A stretch of 64,000 nucleotides of DNA. Source: Caldilineaceae bacterium (GTDB lineage Bacteria > Chloroflexota > Anaerolineae > Caldilineales > Caldilineaceae). The stretch lies in assembly GCA_026645575.1 (NCBI GenBank), contig JAPKMW010000042.1, positions 1-64,000 on the forward strand, read 5' to 3'. Positions 60,745 to 64,000 of this stretch are shown here, in pieces. Position 1 is the first letter of the stretch; each line of letters opens with the position of its first letter. The translations under genes and the position numbers were made by a program. The notes under the pieces were generated by a model. That model was not told the DNA's origin and made no database searches. It worked only from the letters and a program-made list of their open reading frames with translations.

Positions 60745-61404
60745 ATGATGACAGTCAATGACCACGAATTACAAATTGCTGACGAAACCCTTTACCTGTT
60801 ACCCGAACGCGCCCTCTTCTGGCCGCGCACGAAAACGCTTTTTATCGCCGATCCCCATTTGGGCAAAGCGGCTACCTTTCGCGCCCATGCCATTCCGCTG
60901 CCGGAGGGTAATACCGTCGCCGAGTTGCAGCGGCTCAGTGGAGCTATCAACCGCACCGGCGCTGACAAACTGATCATTCTGGGGGATCTTTTTCATACAG
61001 CGAAAGGACGCGAAGAGGCTGTTCTAAATGCCGTAACCGCCTGGCGTGAACAGTATGCTACTCTCGCCATCTACCTTGTGCGCGGCAACCATGATCGTCA
61101 TGCTGGTGACCCGCCAGCCGAATGGCGCTTTACCGTGAGTGATGGGCCAACCCCTGGGCCGTATTGGGTGCTAAACCATGAACCATTGACGCCAGAAAAT
61201 GGCTACGCCCTTGCCGGTCATCTCCACCCGGCGGTGCAGCTCACCGGCAAAGGCAAACAAGCGCTGAAATTACCCTGTTTTTGGTTTGGGGAAAGGTGCG
61301 GGGTGCTGCCCGCCTTTGGTGATTTTATCGATCACGGCACGATCCGTCCGCAGCGGGGGGATCGGGTCTTTGTGGTGGCAGAGGACAAGGTGTTGGCGGT
61401 GTAG
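60745..61404 (+). CDS. pdeM: Ligase-associated DNA endonuclease PdeM (binuclear metallophosphoesterase)
   Basis: 219 residues. All metallophosphoesterase motifs are present: IADPHLGKAATFR, ILGDLFHTAKG, VRGNHDRHAGD, LNHEPLTP and AGHLHPAVQL. The family member from Pseudomonas (MPE) nicks single-stranded DNA with manganese. It is the fourth gene of the Lhr/ligase/exonuclease set but is separated from the helicase gene by the restriction-modification pair. Start ATG 60745 or 60748; the ribosome-binding site is poor, suggesting coupling to upstream translation. Confidence 0.9.
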   Translation: MMTVNDHELQIADETLYLLPERALFWPRTKTLFIADPHLGKAATFRAHAIPLPEGNTVAELQRLSGAINRTGADKLIILGDLFHTAKGREEAVLNAVTAWREQYATLAIYLVRGNHDRHAGDPPAEWRFTVSDGPTPGPYWVLNHEPLTPENGYALAGHLHPAVQLTGKGKQALKLPCFWFGERCGVLPAFGDFIDHGTIRPQRGDRVFVVAEDKVLAV

Positions 61405-61435
61405 AGCCGCCCATCGGCTAAATAGCTGAGATAGC

Positions 61436-61939
61436 TTACTGCTCTTCCATTGGTTCGAGAATGATCACGGGTATTTGACGTTTGGTTCGTTCTTGGTACT
61501 CCGTGAAATACGGATACATGGCGACAAGCCTTGACCAAAAAGTCTCGCGCTCGTGAGGGGTGGCTACCACAGCGCGAACTTTCACTTGGGAACGCATCAC
61601 CTGTACGAGCGCTTCTCCACTGTGCTGGAGATTGAGCCACCACGTTGGATTTTGGTCACTTCCTGAGTAGGCAGCAGCGATGATAAAGCGTTTGCCATCA
61701 GGAATATAGATGAGCGGGATGGTACGTGACTTCCCGGTCTTGCGACCGCGCACGGTAAGCAGCAGGGTTGGATACTTTTTGATTTGTGCTTTGCCGTTGG
61801 TAAGACGGTATAACAGAACGTGCAACTGCGTGAACAGCCGCACAATGGGCCGCATCGGCTTATGTCGAAGCACCCTTGATGCTAGTGAGAAAAGGTAGGA
61901 TTTCTCGGTGTTGGTTGGCGACGCTGACCTACTTGACAT
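61436..61939 (-). CDS. Deazaflavin (F420)-dependent nitroreductase-family protein
   Basis: 167 residues from ATG 61939 (AAGGAG upstream); ATG 61957 is also possible. It has the split-barrel pattern LLTVRGRKTGKSRTIPLIYI, then RFIIAAAYSGSDQNPTWWLN and VRAVVATPHERETFWSRLVA, ending YQERTKRQIPVIILEP. This matches the DDN family, which uses F420H2 or similar flavins to reduce various substrates. Substrate unknown. Confidence 0.85.
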   Translation of the reverse strand: MSSRSASPTNTEKSYLFSLASRVLRHKPMRPIVRLFTQLHVLLYRLTNGKAQIKKYPTLLLTVRGRKTGKSRTIPLIYIPDGKRFIIAAAYSGSDQNPTWWLNLQHSGEALVQVMRSQVKVRAVVATPHERETFWSRLVAMYPYFTEYQERTKRQIPVIILEPMEEQ

Positions 61940-61979
61940 AGTGATGACTCCTTCCATGTCGTTCCTTCTGACGAACAAT

Positions 61980-62330
61980 TTATTGCCGCAGAATTTTCGC
62001 CATCGGCTTTCCTTTGGCGATCTCATCAATCAGCTTGTCTAGGTAGCGGATTTTTTGCATCAGCGGGTCTTCGATCTCCTCAATGCGCACACCACACACG
62101 ACGCCCTTGATCAGCGCACGATTCGGGTGAAGGGCAGGGGCTTGCGCAAAGAAGGTCTCAAAATCGTTTTCCTGTTCGATTTGCTGCTGTAAGCCGGCTT
62201 GGTCATAGCCCGTCAACCAGCAAATGGCCTGGTCAACTTCAGCTTTTGTGCGATTTTTTCGTTCCGCTTTTTGCACATAGAGCGGATAAACCCCTGAAAA
62301 GGGTGTCGTGAAAATGCGATGCTTCGCCAT
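61980..62330 (-). CDS. DUF2200 family protein
   Basis: 116 residues. It begins [20 protein letters not shown], with [20 protein letters not shown] and [20 protein letters not shown], as in the DUF2200 family across its full length. Function unknown. Its stop lies 40 bp before the start of the nitroreductase-like gene on the same strand, so the two may form an operon. Confidence 0.85.
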   Translation of the reverse strand: MAKHRIFTTPFSGVYPLYVQKAERKNRTKAEVDQAICWLTGYDQAGLQQQIEQENDFETFFAQAPALHPNRALIKGVVCGVRIEEIEDPLMQKIRYLDKLIDEIAKGKPMAKILRQ

Positions 62331-62396
62331 CGTGATTCCTCCTATGGATTCGCTTCCGCTCCGCCGGTTGGGCTGCGCCGACCTCTGCGCAGCGTG

Positions 62397-62810
62397 TCAG
62401 CAGTCGAATACGAACCAGCAGATGTCGTTGCGCAACCGCTGATCGTCCAACACAAGCTCGCGAATCGCCGCCGGCAACTGCTCCCGTTGCCATTGACACT
62501 CCATGCGACCGGCCTCGTCCCGTTCACCGGCAACGACGGCGGCACGGGCCGCCTTGATGGCATAGGCGGCTGCGCCTAACTCATGGGCCGCCACATGCGC
62601 CACGGCGGCTGCTTGTCCGGCGGCATAGGCCGCTTCTCTGGCCGCGCCGCGCAAATCTCTGGCGGCGGCCATGGCGTGACCGGCAGCCGTGCGCGCTTCC
62701 GTCATCCTGATTTCACCGTGCGCCCATGCCCGCACCTGCGCGATGGTGTGACGCGGTCGCAGATCGGCCGGTTGCGTCGCCTCGAATAGAGGCAGGACAT
62801 GTTCAGATAT
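62397..62810 (-). pseudogene. Imm-5-like immunity protein, N-terminus missing
   Basis: The open frame from a stop near 62814 reads RISEHVLPLFEATQPADLRP then RHTIAQVRAWAHGEIR and ARDLRGAAREAAYAAGQAAA, then ELGAAAYAIKAARAAVVAGE. This is the Imm-5-like immunity (SbcC-like) family, which starts about 20 residues earlier. No ATG, GTG or TTG is available before the conserved region; a GTG at 62735 would lose 25 conserved residues. It abuts the truncated acetyltransferase, so a deletion probably joined the two. Confidence 0.65.
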
Positions 62811-63111
62811 GCGTTACCCCTTGCTGCTTGGCTTTCTCCTCCATTTTGCGCAGCAAGGCCGCGCCGTACCCTTGCTTGCGGTAGGGCTTTTCCAGCCAGA
62901 GATCGGTGATATAAAACCACTTGCCATAGTGAAGGCCGCTGACAGAGCCGATAAACACTTCCCCATCCAGCGCAACAAAGCCATGTCTTGTCTCAGGTAT
63001 ATCCGGTATGCCGTATTCCAGCGCATGCTCGCGGAAGCCTGCCAACTCGCGCGCATATTCGGCATCGGTCATGTCACGTTCAAGAAGATGGATAGCCATA
63101 ACGGTATTCAT
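62803..63111 (-). pseudogene. GNAT acetyltransferase, C-terminus missing
   Basis: 102 residues. The front is normal for GNATs: YGIPDIPETRHGFVALDGEV, FYITDLWLEKPYRKQGYGAA (acetyl-CoA loop) and LLRKMEEKAKQQGVTHI, then a stop. Family members continue about 35 residues (a Trp/Phe-rich end forming the last strands). The missing end and the missing start of the next frame meet at about 62805-62812. It may still be expressed but is probably inactive. Confidence 0.65.
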
Positions 63112-63317
63112 ACACTTCCGGTTGTAATTGCGCCAGATCGCGCGTAATTCACGACAAGGACGCCTTGTGCGTTGACATTGCTTTCTGTCACTTTAAACGC
63201 CGCCGGGATCGTGTCATCGGCAAACAACCGCTTGCCGACGCCCAACGTTACCGAATAGATCATCAGCCAGAACATATCACACCACGTCCCACTCTTCAGG
63301 AACCTGGAGACCAAATC
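63108..63317 (-). pseudogene. RibD/dihydrofolate-reductase-like fragment (C-terminal end only)
   Basis: The frame ends FWLMIYSVTLGVGKRLFADD then TIPAAFKVTESNVNAQGVLV and VNYARSGAITTGSV. These are the last strands of the RibD C-terminal domain family (LMIYPVVLGxGKRLF, then TIPAAFKL). Nothing upstream continues the domain: the frame turns into an antisense shadow of argH. So this is the 3' stub of a lost gene. Its stop overlaps the start of the acetyltransferase by four bases. Confidence 0.6.
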
Positions 63318-63357
63318 TGGTTGGTCAGTCGCAGCACGTTGGCCGCAATTCCGGTTC

Positions 63358-64000
63358 CTATGCACCCAACCAATTCCGCAACTTGCCGATCTGCTCCAAC
63401 ACCGCCCGGCGACTGGTGCCACCGGCGGCGTCGCGTTGCTCGACGCTCTGCTCAAAGTTCCAGACCTGCATGACATCTGCTTCAAAGGCGTGATGCAACG
63501 TCAGCAGATCCTCCAGGGTCAATTCCGAAAGTGGCACGGCTTGCACCTCCGCCATGCGCACCGCCGCGCCGGCGACATGATGCGTTTCGCGAAAGGGCAC
63601 CCCCTTGCGCACCAGATATTCGGCGAGGTCGGTTGCCAACAACTCTGTAGAGAGCGCCGCCCGCAGCGCTGCCTGGTTGGGGGTCATGGTCGAGATGACG
63701 CCACAGGCAATTTGCAGCGAACTGCTAACGCTGTGGATGGCGTCGAAAAGTGGCTCTTTGTCCTCTTGCAGGTCTTTGTTGTAGGTGGTGGGCAAGCCTT
63801 TGAGTGTCGTCATCAAGCCGGTCATGCTGCCCATCACCCGGCCCGACTTGCCGCGCAGCAGTTCGAGCGCGTCGGGGTTTTTCTTTTGTGGCATAATGCT
63901 GCTGCCGGTGCTATAGGCATCGGCCAGGGTGACAAAGCCAAATTCACGGCTGCTATAGATGATCAGATCTTCGGCCAGACGGCTCAGGTGAACCATCGTC
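63358..64000 (-). CDS. argH: Argininosuccinate lyase, C-terminal part (runs off the window)
   Basis: At least 213 residues; the start is beyond 64000. The fumarase-superfamily signature GSSIMPQKKNPDALELLRGK is present, followed by GLMTTLKGLPTTYNKDLQED and the ArgH C-terminal region (PFRETHHVAGAAVRMAE, then LRNWLGA). It splits argininosuccinate into arginine and fumarate in arginine synthesis. The C-terminus looks complete. Confidence 0.95.
   Translation of the reverse strand, partial: TMVHLSRLAEDLIIYSSREFGFVTLADAYSTGSSIMPQKKNPDALELLRGKSGRVMGSMTGLMTTLKGLPTTYNKDLQEDKEPLFDAIHSVSSSLQIACGVISTMTPNQAALRAALSTELLATDLAEYLVRKGVPFRETHHVAGAAVRMAEVQAVPLSELTLEDLLTLHHAFEADVMQVWNFEQSVEQRDAAGGTSRRAVLEQIGKLRNWLGA

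Noticed and set aside
1..64000. tRNA or rRNA genes
   Set aside because: No cloverleaf-type GGTTCGAATCC segment with a matching acceptor stem and no rRNA-like stretch was noticed; a tRNA scan was not possible.

Overview
The window looks like chromosomal DNA of a free-living Chloroflexota bacterium, probably of the Anaerolineae/Caldilineae type. This is inferred from the style of the genes: large tetratricopeptide (TPR) regulators, secreted mosaic proteins that end in a short Leu-Pro tag, a ParB-like small protein, a PRC-barrel lipoprotein, and the Lhr/ligase/exonuclease/phosphoesterase repair set. No rRNA or tRNA gene was seen, so the phylum is not proven.

Positions 1-6634 hold the most striking locus. 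A 69-residue precursor-like peptide ends in GPGGGDTCGPNGCGWR. It is followed by an attenuator hairpin and then by a class I isoprenoid-synthase-like enzyme, an M50 membrane peptidase with a possible peptide-binding N-terminal domain, a multi-span histidine kinase with a PDZ-like outer domain, and a NarL/LuxR-type response regulator. A second regulator of the same kind follows. The parts list matches ComX-ComQ-ComP-ComA of Bacillus (prenylated-tryptophan pheromone signalling) plus a protease, so I read it as a candidate ComQXPA-like quorum-sensing system outside Firmicutes. This is inference from architecture.

Positions 6635-28600 carry two propeller-like lipoproteins and then two copies of a cassette. 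Each copy has a TPR regulator on the minus strand, a divergent exported protein on the plus strand, and a sigma-factor-like protein downstream. A third divergent regulator/exported pair, without the sigma-like gene, lies at 43222-47675. The exported proteins include two clostripain-like (C11, caspase-fold) proteases and CARDB-containing proteins. An S41 peptidase, an ABC exporter and a decayed thioredoxin gene lie between them.

Positions 28600-43100 hold a run of very small genes with a ParB-like protein, a TrkA-type potassium channel with an acetyltransferase, two sugar-acid metabolism genes, an exported protein, a PRC-barrel lipoprotein and a 1738-residue alpha-2-macroglobulin-like protein with dockerin-like and cohesin-like ends.

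Positions 47690-64000 hold a methyltransferase, an Rpn-family nuclease with an apparent internal start and 24-bp repeats, an isolated molybdopterin hydroxylase large subunit, and the ligase-associated DNA repair set (exonuclease, ATP-dependent ligase, Lhr-like helicase, PdeM). That set is split by unrelated genes and by a two-gene restriction-modification system. After it come small housekeeping-type genes, a stretch of three truncated genes, and the 3' part of argH running off the window end.

Long inverted repeats with arms of about 12 to 51 bp occur throughout, mostly between genes. Two of them overlap gene 3' ends and appear to have rewritten the C-termini.
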